64,000 nucleotides of DNA, taken from Platycnemis pennipes (Eukaryota; Arthropoda; Insecta; Odonata; Platycnemididae). The stretch's first letter is position 1; the number at the start of each line of letters is the position of its first letter. The translations under genes were made by a program, and so were the position numbers. Below are positions 1 through 13,200 of the stretch, one piece after another. Location: assembly GCA_933228895.1 (NCBI GenBank), contig OW121858.1, positions 28,295,859-28,359,858 on the forward strand, given 5' to 3'. The notes beneath the pieces were generated by a model. The model saw only the letters and a list, made by a program, of their open reading frames with translations, had not been told where the DNA came from and made no database searches.

Positions 1-984
1 ATGTACGTAGCTACTATAATACTCCATGGAATACCTATGGTTTTCTTAACTCATTTCAGCTCGTTTACTCACGGCGCTCATCAAACCGTCACCGCAACGC
101 GAAAAAAAACTTCGCGAAAAAGTGTACAATTTCAATTCCGCGCATATATCTCCGTTAGCAGCACATTCATCTCTCCAATTTTTTTATATTACTTAGATAA
201 TTACCCACTTAACCAAACACATACGAGTTACTGAAGTCATTTCGGCCAGTTTCGCCGCAAATACCATCCCAAAACAGGTCAAAGTCACTGCGCAATCGCA
301 AAAAAAGGGGTGGGTGCGTAACTATTACTTCACGGCCTATATCTCCAATACGAGAACATAGCGCTCCCTATATTTTTGCACATGCCTACTACACAATGTC
401 CTCTACGAAATGCATTAGGTTAATTGAACTCAATTTACATCATTCATACCATCCCACGGACCCTTAGCACGCGACACCATGGAAATTTCGTCGCTCCTCC
501 CGAGGGTCGGAGGCTAGTACATTTTTCCACTCACTATATCTCGGTTACCAGCACATTCATGTCCCCAAATTTTTCTATGTACGTAGCTACTATAATACTC
601 CATGGAATACGTATGGTTTTCTTAACTCATTTCAGCTCGTTTACTCACGGCGCTCATCAAACCGTCACCGCAACGCGAAAAAAAACTTCGCGAAAAAGTG
701 TACAATTTCAATTCCGCGCATATATCTCCGTTAGCAGCACATTCATCTCTCCAAATTTTTTATATTACCTGCATAATAACCCACATAACCAAACACATGC
801 GAGTTACTGAAGTCAATTCAGCTAGTTTCGCCGCAATTACCATCCCAAAACTGGTCAAAACCACTGCGTAATCGCAAAAAACGCGGTGGTTGCTTAAGTA
901 ATACTTCTCGGCCTATATCTCCGATACCAGCACATACAGCTCCCTGAATTTTTGTACTTGCGTTGCACATAATGTCCTATGCTC
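1..984 (+). repeat. 576-bp satellite, left-arm copies
   Basis: About 1.7 units of the same 576-bp satellite that forms the long array at 13.3-20.4 kb, in opposite orientation. It fades at about 984 into a diverged terminal unit, which pairs with 13255 in the right arm. The array continues past the window start, so its length in this arm is unknown. Confidence 0.9.
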
Positions 985-1662
985 TTAATCCTCTCCTATA
1001 AACCATAAATGAAAAGTTGATAAGTACGTCCTCTAATGTGGGTAATTAAAATATGCACGCACGGGGGCGTTAAGGATAAAATATTCAAACTCTTACCCAT
1101 ATCGAAATCGTCACAATTATTTTTCAGAATCATTTACCATTGCCCTTATTCCTCACAAACGTTATAACTCAGTTACTAGTTATGTACGCACACGATTAAA
1201 AGCTTACTAACTTTGCTACCTGTGGGTCGGCGGATTCATGATAAACAAACATAAGAAATGGGCGATACTAGCGTCGTCATGCGTTAGAGGTACACACCAA
1301 GTGTTTGCATGCGCGCGAAAAATATTTTTTTGTATTATGTATGTAATTGAATGGCTTTAAGAATTGGGTATTCCTGATATATTTATGCCGTGTTACAATT
1401 ATATTACCAATGCGACGTAGGGTCCTTATTATGCACGCTTACGAGACGTATGAATTATTTTCCTTCTTACAATTGTTATACATAGCTTTTAGAAATGTGT
1501 AGGTATATTCCTTGTTTTTATGCTGTTAACTATTTTTTATCCTTGATCTGCATGTAATGTATTTTTAATGTCATTGTTTTATAAATGATACAACTAATAG
1601 TTAACAATTTCTAACTGTACAAAGGATTTACCGTCACAATACCAGTGGCTGTGCTATCTGGG
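1..1662. mobile_element. CCCAGATAGCACAG-type DNA transposon, one end
   Basis: The sequence ends at 1662 with GTGGCTGTGCTATCTGGG, whose complement CCCAGATAGCACAGCCAC starts the right-arm copy at 12577. About 500 bp inside this end (roughly 1180-1662) is alignable with the right end of the element at 34774-39310: shared landmarks include CGATTAAAAGC, GTGGGTCGGCGGA and CCAGTGGCTGTGCT. The element is therefore a relative of that family. The satellite array lies inside it. Its other end is outside the window. Confidence 0.7.
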
Positions 1663-3715
1663 TTGTAGGTCTTTAAGCCACAGTACACACTCATAAAATT
1701 ACAATTAGCATTACGTGAATGAACACAATGAGGTCTTCCACTCATTTGCAGTCCACATTTTCTTGTTGCCGTAGGGTACATCTATTTTACAGTATACAAT
1801 TTAGTAATTCACTTCACCAATTGATGAATCCTTCATTTCGTGTGTAGAGTTGCTGATATCTCTCTAAAGGTATAACGCATGTTGTATGTTTACCTTCCAG
1901 CTAATTATCAAAAAAGTTTTTTCAATCATTTTGTGGATGTGAAATCGTCCATTTCCTTTTAATACGTGTGCAATTGAGTTTTTAATAATATTTTGTAATT
2001 TATGCTAACCACCATTATGTTTTTTATTTGTTTATCAAATGTAAATCCTCCTCCCGTCATTTACTTAAGGGCGTTTGGTCACCATTTTCTTTGGGGTGTT
2101 TTATATCCTATCTGTATTTTAATTAAGACTTTAATCTCTTATTATTAGCTGTGATTTATTGTTAGTTGTACATGCATGTTGATATTGTATTTTCTTCAAT
2201 GTCCTGTGTGACCTAACGCACGGAATGTCAACATCAACCTGTGTAGGTATGAGGTTATCAAATGAGAGAAATTTGAGGCTGCAGTACAAATATCTAAGGA
2301 TTGGAAAATTCTCGTTTTGTATCTTTTCTTTTTTGAATGATGAACTTATTTAGAACATAGGTGTTTCATCTATTTGCTCGTTTACTTTAATCATCCATTT
2401 GTTCATTAATGTTTGTTGCTGCCATGTATTCCATTATAATTTTCTTATTTTCCCTCTCGTTATCGCTGCAAGTTGCGTGATGTCACATAAAAGTAATCTG
2501 AAGCACAGAAACAACAATGCTGGAAAAGGTAACATTCTTCACAATTTCATTAATGAAAGGTTATTGGTATATTTAATAGTATAGTAATTTTTCATACCTC
2601 ATCTCTACTCTAATCCGCTTGTGAAGAAATCAAGAATTCCCTCATTCCTACTGGCAATTACTGCTTTCTCAAATAATACTTTTTTAGAATCATTATGCAA
2701 TTGCTTTCTTTTCATAGGTATATCTTTCCTTCCATATACATGACTCATTCCTTTTTTTTATTATCATTATGCCTTTATTTTCTTTATTAAAGAAGATAAC
2801 TCTCCATCCATACTAATGATTCTTATTTTTTCTGCTAAGAAGAATAATTGGAATTAACGTATTTTTACTGTTTCCTAATAATGGTAAGTATTGGGCAATT
2901 ATGATTCACATGCCATTAAAAATCATGCTAACATCCATTTCTTCCTTTTTAATCGCATACTACTGGTGGTCAGTTCTGTAATGAAAATGTTTGATGCCCA
3001 ATGCGTTTAACGATATTGATGTGGCCACCATCTCCCTTCATAAAAAGAAACCTATCCAAAGCTAAGGAATGAAGTTCTGCCCTACACTGTACCAGTCTGG
3101 AAGATAAATCTCTTGGAAAAGGGTTGTTTGAAACCACCATATATGAGTCATAACCTTCTTTCAGTAGATATATTAAGAGGGTGATCAGGTAATTTCCAAA
3201 AATATTTTGTTCACGGTGTCCATAGCATTAATTTCAAACTGCTTCACCCTGGAATAAATCATCACAATTATCCATAACTTACCTTGGTGATTCTTGAACC
3301 TGATGTTACCTTACCAGTCAGCCATGATATACCTGAATACCACATTTGAATGAACTGTGTATGCAATGAATTTACCTTGTGACTGTATACTACTTGTACC
3401 TGTGGCTCCAGTCACTGTTGTACTTGATTTGGAGGCAAAGATGAATGAAATTGAAGTCATTTTCTTTTCATTGCAAAATATTTATCATGTCTTTGGTGTG
3501 AAGTGAGTGACGTTTGTAAATTATGGGACACTATATCTACATTGAAGTAGTTGCCGAAAATGGATAGTGTTAGAGGAAGTAACTCCTCACTAAATATCTC
3601 ACACATTGCTCTAGGTAAGTAAATTTTTTAATTTCTGCTATTTACTAAGTCTTTCATGACTTATGATGCATGAATATTTAATCCATTTTTGTGACACGAT
3701 TAAGAATATCTCCAT

Positions 3716-3965
3716 GTGTTCCCTACCATTTCCACACCGTTCCCTACCAGTTCCATGCCATTCCCTACCAGTTCCATCCCGTTCTCTACCAGTTCCATCC
3801 CGTTCTCTACAAGTTCCATGCCATTCCCTACCAGATCCATCCCGTTCTCTACAAGTTCCATCCCGTTCCCTATCAGTTCCACACGTTCCCTACCAGATCC
3901 ATGCCGTTCTCTACCAGTTCCATGCCATTCCCTACCAGATCCTTTCCGTTCCCTACCAGTATTTT
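3716..3965 (-). repeat. 21-bp minisatellite, short array in left arm
   Basis: About 12 tandem units of a 21-bp repeat (minus-strand core GGAACTGGTAGGGAACGG plus CAT or GAT). Because 21 is divisible by 3, several frames stay open and give seven-residue periodic products; these are not genes. The homologous array in the other arm is about nine times longer. Confidence 0.95.
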
Positions 3966-5094
3966 TCACCAAAACAATCTGGAATGGAAATGAATCACGT
4001 TTTCGGTTTGAGTTGCCATCCTTTGTGACATATAATTTAACATACCTGCTAAATACCAGATTATACTAAGGGTGGATAAGGAGAGAGGTTCCCCACCCCT
4101 TCCATCCTATCCTTATACCTTTCCTCCCGTCTTAAATGCCTATTAGTGCAGTAACATACTTGAAAACACTCAATAATGTATAGGGTTGATCACTCGTTCG
4201 TAATTTAACAAATACATACTTTGTGTTAGTAATTTAGGAACGTTTATCATAACACATATAATAAATATGGGTAGCTAGTGCAGCCTTTTTAATGCAAAAG
4301 TCTACGTTTTCATTGTTCAGCAAAAAATGTTACGTACATCAAAAAACACACGTGCTTTGTCGCAGTAAAGTCTTTCTCTGGGATTGTTAAATGAACCCAT
4401 GATAATATGTATTCCAATGAGTTTTCAATTTCAGTTTTATCTGATGTCTTGAAATTTCAATATCCTTTATTTGTCTTTACTGCCATGTTTTTATATTGAT
4501 CCTCACCATGTAGTAGGGAAAATGATTCAAACGAACCAACATCAAATTCGTCTTCTTTTTCTATTGTACTCTGGAATTAAATTGCGTGGTTGTATTTCTG
4601 CATTCTCCACCTTAAACTGACTAAGTCGTTAACTCGATCATGCAGCACTTCCTCGTTTTCCGGATGTTCACTTACAAGAGCTGGATTTTCAATCTCACCA
4701 TGACATTGGTCAGACCTTAACCATTAGTTCCTGCAGTTTTTCCATTATTGGTTGTAGCATTAATAACATTCACACTATATCATAGATAAATATGTATTTC
4801 TTCGAGAATTGATTATAGAAACCTGGCCTTTATGAGATGTGGGAACTGGCTCATCTGCATCGCTTTCAAGACTATGTAAACCTTCGATTTCAGAGTCATT
4901 TGGATTCTCAAAGTATTTAAAAAAAAGCTCATATTTGTTCAGCATCCATTGAATTAATTGCACCTTAAAATTACATAAAACATTATGGAACTAGAATCAC
5001 TATCCATTATTAAATCACATTCAATGAAAATTAATAAAAGAAGTAAGATAAAAGTAATAATGATGCCTAAAAATATATAACCCCAGAGAAGCCC
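3966..5094. other. Unique spacer at apex of first inverted duplication
   Basis: About 1.1 kb of single-copy DNA between the two minisatellite arrays. The minus strand at roughly 4963-4400 keeps stretches that read like protein (acidic, rich in D/E/S), including an open stretch of 62 codons at 4775-4963, but broken by stops every few dozen codons. This could be a decayed transposon or gene exon. I recognise no domain and assign no function. Confidence 0.5.
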
Positions 5095-7290
5095 AGAACT
5101 GGTAGGGAACGGCATGTAAGATGGTAGGGAACGGCATGTAACTGGTAGGGAATGGATGGAAATGATAGGGAACGGCATGGATCTGGTAGAGAACGGGATG
5201 GAACTGGTAGGGAACGGAATGGATCTGGTAGAGAATGGCATGGAACTAGTAGGGAAAGTGTGGAACTGGTAGGGAACGTCATGGATCTGGTAGAGAATGG
5301 CATGGAACTGGTAGGGAAAGTGTGGAACTGGTAGGGAACGTCATGGATCTGGTAGGGAATGGCATGGAACTGGTAGAGAACGGGATGGAACTGATAGGGA
5401 ACGTGTGGAACTGGTAGGGAACGGCATGGATCTGGTAGGTAATGGCATGGAACTGGTAGAGCACGGGATGGAACTAGTAGGGAACGTGTGGAACTGGTAG
5501 GGAACGGCATGGATCTGGTAGAGAACGGAATGGATCTGGTAGAGAATGGCATGGATCTGGTAGGGAACGGCATGGAACTGGTAGGAAATGGCATGGAACT
5601 GGTAGGAAGCGCCATGGATCTGGCAGTGAAAGGCATGGAACTGGTAGGAAATGGCATGGATCTGGTAGAGAACGGAATGGATCTGGTAGAGAATGGCATG
5701 GATCTGGTAGGGAACGGCATGGAACTGGTAGGAAATGGCATGGAACTGGTAGGAAGCGCCATGGATCTGGCAGTGAAAGGCATGGAACTGGTAGGAAATG
5801 GCATGGAACTGGTAGGGAGCGCCATGGATCTAGCAGGGAAAGGCATGGAACTGGTAGGGAACGGCATGGAACTGGTGAGAAATGGCATAGAACTGGTAGG
5901 GAGCGCCATGGATCTGGCAGGGAAAGGCATGGAACTGGTAGGGAACGGCATGGAACTGGTAGAGAACGAAATAGAACTGGTAGGGAACGTGTGGAACTGG
6001 TAGGGAACGGGATGGAACTGGTAGGGAACGGAATGGATCTGGTAGGGAATAGCATGGAACTGGTAGGGAACAGCATTGATCTGGTAGGGAATGGCATGGA
6101 ACTGGTAGAGAACGGGATGGAACTAGTAGGGAATGGCATGGAACTGGTAGACAACGGGATGGAACTAGTAGGGAATGGCATGGAACTGGTAGAGAACGGG
6201 ATGGAACTGGTAGGAAATAGCATGGAACTGGTAGGGAGCGCCATGGATCTGGCAGGGAAAGGCATGGAACTGGTAGGGAACGGCATGGAACTGGTGAGAA
6301 ATGGCATAGAACTGGTAGCGAGCGCCATGGATCTGGCAGAGAAAGGCATGGCACTGGTAGGGAATGGCATGGAACTGGTAGAGAACGGGATGGAACCGGT
6401 AGGGAACGGGATGGAACTGGTAGAGAACGAAATAGAACTGGTAGGGAACGTGTGGAACTGGTAGGGAACGTGTGGAACTGGTAGGGAACGGGATGGAACT
6501 GGTAGGGAACGGAATGGATCTGGTAGGGAATGGCATGGAACTGGTAGGGAACAGCATGGATCTATTAGGGAATATCATGAAACTGGTAGAGAACGGGATG
6601 GAACTGGTAGGAAATAGCATGGAACTGGTAGCGAGCGCCATGGATCTGGCAGGGAAAGGCATGGAACTGGTAGGGAATGGCATGGAACTGGTAGAGAACG
6701 GGATGGAACCGGTAGGGAACGGGATGGAACTGGTAGAGAACGAAATAGAACTGGTAGGGAACGTGTGGAACTGGTAGGGAACGTGTGGAACTGGTAGGGA
6801 ACGTGTGGAACTGGTAGGGAACGGGATGGAACTGGTAGGGAACGGAATGGATCTGGTAGGGAATGGCATGGAACTGGTAGGGAACAGCATGGATCTATTA
6901 GGGAATGGCATGAAACTGGTAGAGAATGGGATGGAACTGGTAGAGAACGGAATGGATCTGGTAGAGAACGGGATGGAACTGGTAGGGAACGTGTGGAACT
7001 GGTAGGGAACGGAATGGATCTGGTAGGGAATGGCATGGAACTGGTAGGGAACAGCATGGATCTATTAGGGAATGGCATGAAACTGGTAGAGAACGGGATG
7101 GAACTGGTAGAGAACGGGATGGAAGTGGTAGGGAACGGAATGGATCTGGTAGGGAATGGCATGGAACTTGTAGAGAACGGGATGGATCTGGTAGGGAATG
7201 GCATGGAACTTGTAGAGAACGGGATGGATCTGGTAGGGAATGGCATGGAACTGGTAGGGAACGGTGTGGAAATGGTAGGGAACACATGGG
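5095..7290 (+). repeat. 21-bp minisatellite, long array in right arm
   Basis: About 104 tandem 21-bp units based on GGAACTGGTAGGGAACGG plus CAT/GAT/AAT. Variants include a GATCTG start, AGAGAAC, and a GGGAGCGCCATGGATCTGGC form. Variants are arranged in higher-order blocks; for example, blocks near 5580-5640, 5700-5780 and 5880-5940 repeat the same succession. One strand is strongly purine-rich. Open frames of up to about 298 codons here are by-products of a period divisible by three. Confidence 0.96.
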
Positions 7291-10200
7291 GATATTCTTA
7301 ATCGTGTCACAAAAATGGATTAAATATTCATGCATCATAAGTCATGAAAGACTTAGTAAATAGCAGAAATTAAAAAATTTACTTACCTAGAGCAATGTGT
7401 GAGATATTTAGTGAGGAGTTACTTCCTCTAACACTATCCATTTTCGGCAACTACTTCAATGTAGATATAGTGTCCCATAATTTACAAACGTCACTCACTT
7501 CACACCAAAGACATGATAAATATTTTGCAATGAAAAGAAAATGACTTCAATTTCATTCATCTTTGCCTCCAAATCAAGTACAACAGTGACTGGAGCCACA
7601 GGTACAAGTAGTATACAGTCACAAGGTAAATTCATTGCATACACAGTTCATTCAAATGTGGTATTCAGGTATATCATGGCTGACTGGTAAGGTAACATCA
7701 GGTTCAAGAATCACCAAGGTAAGTTATGGATAATTGTGATGATTTATTCCAGGGTGAAGCAGTTTGAAATTAATGCTATGGACACCGTGAACAAAATATT
7801 TTTGGAAATTACCTGATCACCCTCTTAATATATCTACTGAAAGAAGGTTATGACTCATATATGGTGTATTACAAACAACCCTTTTCCAAGAGATTTATCT
7901 TCCAGACTGGTACAGTCCCAGATAGCAATGTAAGCTTGAATCAAGCTTGCCGCAAGCATATTCTTGCAAGCTGGTAAGCTTGCAACAAGCTTGCAAAAAC
8001 AAGCGTGTAAGCTTTTGGCAAGCTTAAATCAAGCTAACTAGTCTCCACGTGTCAAGCTTGCAGCAAGCTTATTATGCAAGCTTACTTCAAGCTTGCATAG
8101 TAAGCTTGTAAGCTTATGACAAGCTTGAATCAAGTAAACTACTTTCCATTTGGCAAGCTTGTAGCAAGCTTGTTCCAGAAGCCCGAAACAATGGCCCAGG
8201 CAGCAAAAACAACTTGAGGCAAGCTTGACATCACAGACTTGAATACTTGCTACAAGATTGTCCTGGCAAGCAACCAAACTTGAGGCAAGCTGTCTAGTTC
8301 CCTTCTTCAAAACTCGACACAAGCTTTCAAGACAAGCTTGTAGAGCACTTTTACACACTTTTCACAAACTTGCCTGGTAAGCTAGTGGACCGCTGGTATA
8401 CACTAGTACACTACAACACTACATATACATACACTATAACTTGCCTAGTAAGTTCATGGAAAACTTAAAAAAAACCTAAATACCAGGAAAAAATTTATTT
8501 TGTGCAACTAATGCAAGAGGCTGAATTGGCTAAATGGAAAGGCTAATGCTAGCCGAAGAAAGTGAATGAGCTGTCATGACATTTAAAAAACATGTCCTAT
8601 TTGGAAAAAACCTTTTTTAACTTTCATTTTTTTCTTTTCAACTTTTAACCTTCACTATAACAAAATAACGACTTTAAACGACACAACCAACTGCTCAAAA
8701 TACATGAAAAACTATGTCTCAAATTTTACATCAAACGATAATTTCACAACTATGGTTACTTATTTTTAGCAAAGGAAATTGATTACACTGTTCTGATTAA
8801 TTTCGAAATACGCTCGTTCCTAGAATAATTCCGGATAACATTCATTACGAAAGTTACACAAGAAGAAGAGGGTGAATAACAAAACTCTTTTGCATCTATT
8901 TACCTCTACATTTATTATCAGTCATTACTTATACATTTCCAAGAGGAATCTACGTTTATCTTGCATCCACTGGTGACACTCTTACTCAGAATTACATTCG
9001 TTGGCTTATTATCTTCTCCTTAGCTCCTCCACAAAAAGGCACCTGAAAGCAGCATGAATAGAAGACTTAAATACTGCAATAACAACATATCTTTCTATTT
9101 ATTTTTAAAAGCAGGAAAGAACTATTAACGGTTAAATTAAATTAATTTACAGCCGCTTCTTTCAATTCAACGACCTTCCGTCAGGACATGGCACAAAAAG
9201 CATATATCTGTATAAATATACAAAAGAACTATGAAAGTGAACTGAACAAATTAACTCACCCTTGCCTCCTTCGGCACTAAGATGCACGATGCTAACAATG
9301 CCATAAAAATCTCGTCCCTTGTCCCAGAACCTTGCGAAGTATTAGTGACAATAGACTTATCTACAAAAAAACGGAACTGTTAAGCAAACAATTCCTATGA
9401 GAATTGTGTATATTTTCAGTGTTGCAGTGAGCGAACATTCTGCTCAATAATATTATATATACACACATTATCAGCATTCAGTTCAAAACATACCTCTTAA
9501 ATGAGGATTTTCACATCACAAAATCCATCCATTCCATTCGTTTCGTCGTACTTTTTCCTTCTAATTTAATCCTGTGACGAAGGCCAAAAAAACTTTCTTT
9601 TTCACGGTCCACACATGGTGTGTATTTCTTGAGTAACTTCAACGTGACCACAGATCACTTGCCTTTTAACAATTAGCTATTTTAACCACATGCAGTTGCA
9701 ACTAAAACTTCACGAAATGAGGAGCACGGATAGTAAACATCGGTAATAATCCAAGATGGAGGTTTACGTGCGCTGCATTTAGAGTCAAGTTAGCATCTTA
9801 ATTCAAAATAGGGTTGCTATGTACTCGGAATTATAATTTTTAAACATTTATTCTCATTTTAAAATATATTAATACTTATTGTCTGCTTTATTTCCATATT
9901 TATTTACTCGTACTATTATAGTAATTCGAGTTTCAATCTATCAAATACTTCAGTAGTAGGTGGTGGGAGGGCTTTGTATACATCTTTGGAATGTAAACAT
10001 CCGGTTTCATGTTGTTGATGTGTGTTGATGTTCGAATCATGTTCGAATAACTAGAGCCAAGCAAATAAACTAACTAGATACTACACATCATTAACATTCA
10101 TGAATTATTCAAGCCAATAATGTAATGATTAATTACAGTATGACCATTTTTAATTTTCTTGGTGCTTAAACAGGAGTAAGTATCAATTTCTACATGGGAC

Positions 10201-13200
10201 AACAACATATTATCAGAACCTATATGTATTATGTCAACAAAGTCAGTAACAATCTTTGGTCGATTTTGGCAATTGGCTTGTAGATATGGACTATTATCAA
10301 TACATTGACGTACAAGGTCATAAATGAAAAATTTGGATAATAATAATTAAGTAATTTGCTATACAGCTAGCAAATAGCAATTTCTGAGAACATTTTTCAA
10401 AGTCAACCCAGTTATGTTCCTTAAAAGTCAGTTATGTACCTACCAAATGTGGTAATTGCATTTACATCTTCATACTGTCAGTCATTTTCGAGGTTTAACT
10501 GGTCGCATGCCTGTATTTAACGGATAATACTTTTCTGAACGAAGATCTTACAAGAGATTGAAATACTATTGAAAATTAAATGTATATATGAACTATGGGT
10601 ACCGGTATACTCATTCCTTGTGTATAAGAGTTCGCTACGGAATACTACATACCGGTTTAAACTATGTCCCGAGTACGCGTATACCAAATTTCGTGTGCGG
10701 TAGGGGATGGCACGCGTCACTCTTATATATCAATATAATAGTGTGCAAACGTCAGAAATGAATCAAATGGATAATAAGAGTCAAGCAAATTGCAATACAG
10801 CTAGCACAAATATTTCCTTTGTATACAACCCTGCTGACACATTAAAATTCCTAAGTGATCACGTTCGAACGTAGTCACATTCGTTGGAACTCAAGTTGTA
10901 TATCAAAGAGAGGTAGGTGGCCCAAGGAAAGAAAGAACTTACGAATGAACCGGCGCTCACGTATTGCTCGAGTTCAAACGGAGATAGTGGTGTTGCGCTA
11001 AGGGAGAAAAATATTCAAGGCATGCAGACTTGAATGAAGCTTGCCATGAGACATGATGCAAACTTGAATCAAGCTTGCCGTAGAAAGCTTGCCACGGCAA
11101 GCTATGGCAAGCCAATATCTAAGCTTGCGGCAAGCTTACATGCTATCTGGGGTGTAGGGCAGAACTTCATTCCTTAGCTTTGGATAGGTTTCTTTTTATG
11201 AAGGGAGATGGTGGCCACATCAATATCGTTAAACGCATTGGGCATCAAACATTTTCATTACAGAACTGACCACCAGTAGTATGCGATTAAAAAGGAAGAA
11301 ATGGATGTTAGCATGATTTTTAATGGCATGTGAATCATAATTGCCCAATACTTACCATTATTAGGAAACAGTAAAAATACGTTAATTCCAATTATTCTTC
11401 TTAGCAGAAAAAATAAGAATCATTAGTATGGATGGAGAGTTATCTTCTTTAATAAAGAAAATAAAGGCATAGTGATAATAAAAAAAAGGAATGAGTCATG
11501 TATATGGAAGGAAAGATATACCTATGAAAAGAAAGCAATTGCATAATGATTCTAAAAAAGTATTATTTGAGAAAGCAGTAATTGCCAGTAGGAATGAGGG
11601 AATTCTTGATTTCTTCACAAGCGGATTAGAGTAGAGATGAGGTATGAAAAATTACTATACTATTAAATATACCAATAACCTTTCATTAATGAAATTGTGA
11701 AGAATGTTACCTTTTCCAGCATTGTTGTTTCTGTGCTTCAGATTACTTTTATGTGACATCACGCAACTTGCAGCGATAACGAGAGGGAAAATAAGAAAAT
11801 TATAATGGAATACATGGCAGCAACAAACATTAATGAACAAATGGATGATTAAAGTAAACGAGCAAATAGATGAAACACCTATGTTCTAAATAAGTTCATC
11901 ATTCAAAAAAGAAAAGATACAAAACGAGAATTTTCCAATCCTTAGATATTTGTACTGCAGCCTCAAATTTCTCTCATTTGATAACCTCATACCTACACAG
12001 GTTGATGTTGACATTCCGTGCGTTAGGTCACACAGGACATTGAAGAAAATACAATATCAACATGCATGTACAACTAACAATAAATCACAGCTAATAATAA
12101 GAGATTAAAGTCTTAATTAAAATACAGATAGGATATAAAACACCCCAAAGAAAATGGTGACCAAACGCCCTTAAGTAAATGACGGGAGGAGGATTTACAT
12201 TTGATAAACAAATAAAAAACATAATGGTGGTTAGCATAAATTACAAAATATTATTAAAAACTCAATTGCACACGTATTAAAAGGAAATGGACGATTTCAC
12301 ATCCACAAAATGATTGAAAAAACTTTTTTGATAATTAGCTGGAAGGTAAACATACAACATGCGTTATACCTTTAGAGAGATATCAGCAACTCTACACACG
12401 AAATGAAGGATTCATCAATTGGTGAAGTGAATTACTAAATTGTATACTGTAAAATAGATGTACCCTACGGCAACAAGAAAATGTGGACTGCAAATGAGTG
12501 GAAGACCTCATTGTGTTCATTCACGTAATGCTAATTGTAATTTTATGAGTGTGTACTGTGGCTTAAAGACCTACAACCCAGATAGCACAGCCACTGGTAT
12601 TGTGACGGTAAATCCTTTGTACAGTTAGAAATTGTTAACTATTAGTTGTATCATTTATAAAACAATGACATTAAAAATACATTACATGCAGATCAAGGAT
12701 AAAAAATAGTTAACAGCATAAAAACAAGGAATATACCTACACATTTCTAAAAGCTATGTATAACAATTGTAAGAAGGAAAATAATTCATACGTCTCGTAA
12801 GCGTGCATAATAAGGACCCTACGTCGCATTGGTAATATAATTGTAACACGGCATAAATATATCAGGAATACCCAATTCTTAAAGCCATTCAATTACATAC
12901 ATAATACAAAAAAATATTTTTCGCGCGCATGCAAACACTTGGTGTGTACCTCTAACGCATGACGACGCTAGTATCGCCCATTTCTTATGTTTGTTTATCA
13001 TGAATCCGCCGACCCACAGGTAGCAAAGTTAGTAAGCTTTTAATCGTGTGCGTACATAACTAGTAACTGAGTTATAACGTTTGTGAGGAATAAGGGCAAT
13101 GGTAAATGATTCTGAAAAATAATTGTGACGATTTCGATATGGGTAAGAGTTTGAATATTTTATCCTTAACGCCCCCGTGCGTGCATATTTTAATTACCCA

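Larger units (their letters stand above)
1..3962. repeat. Left arm of large inverted duplication
   Basis: This stretch is the reverse complement of the right arm around 5.1-14.2 kb. Positions x and y pair with x+y close to 14239 outside the later insertion (2399 pairs with 11840, 424 with 13815, 1662 with 12577). Inside the insertion point the sum is 11001 (3663 pairs with 7338). The arms differ by scattered substitutions and small indels, for example near 3130 versus 7870, so they are not a perfect copy. The arm runs off the window start, so its outer end is unknown. Between 1663 and 3715 I see no gene; the 61-codon frame at 2399-2584 is simply repeated at 11655-11840. Confidence 0.93.

Noticed and set aside
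2399..2584. 61-codon frame conserved at 11655-11840
   Set aside because: It is the same DNA in the two arms of the inverted duplication. It is short, with no domain.
5067..6911. Open frames of up to 298 codons encoding seven-residue repeats (MPFPTSS, ELVGNGM, SLPVPCR)
   Set aside because: A 21-bp tandem repeat keeps several frames open on both strands. They are a by-product of the minisatellite.
8038..8358. 106-codon minus-strand frame in the AAGCTT element
   Set aside because: It is composed of the AAGCTTG repeats and has no independent coding signal.
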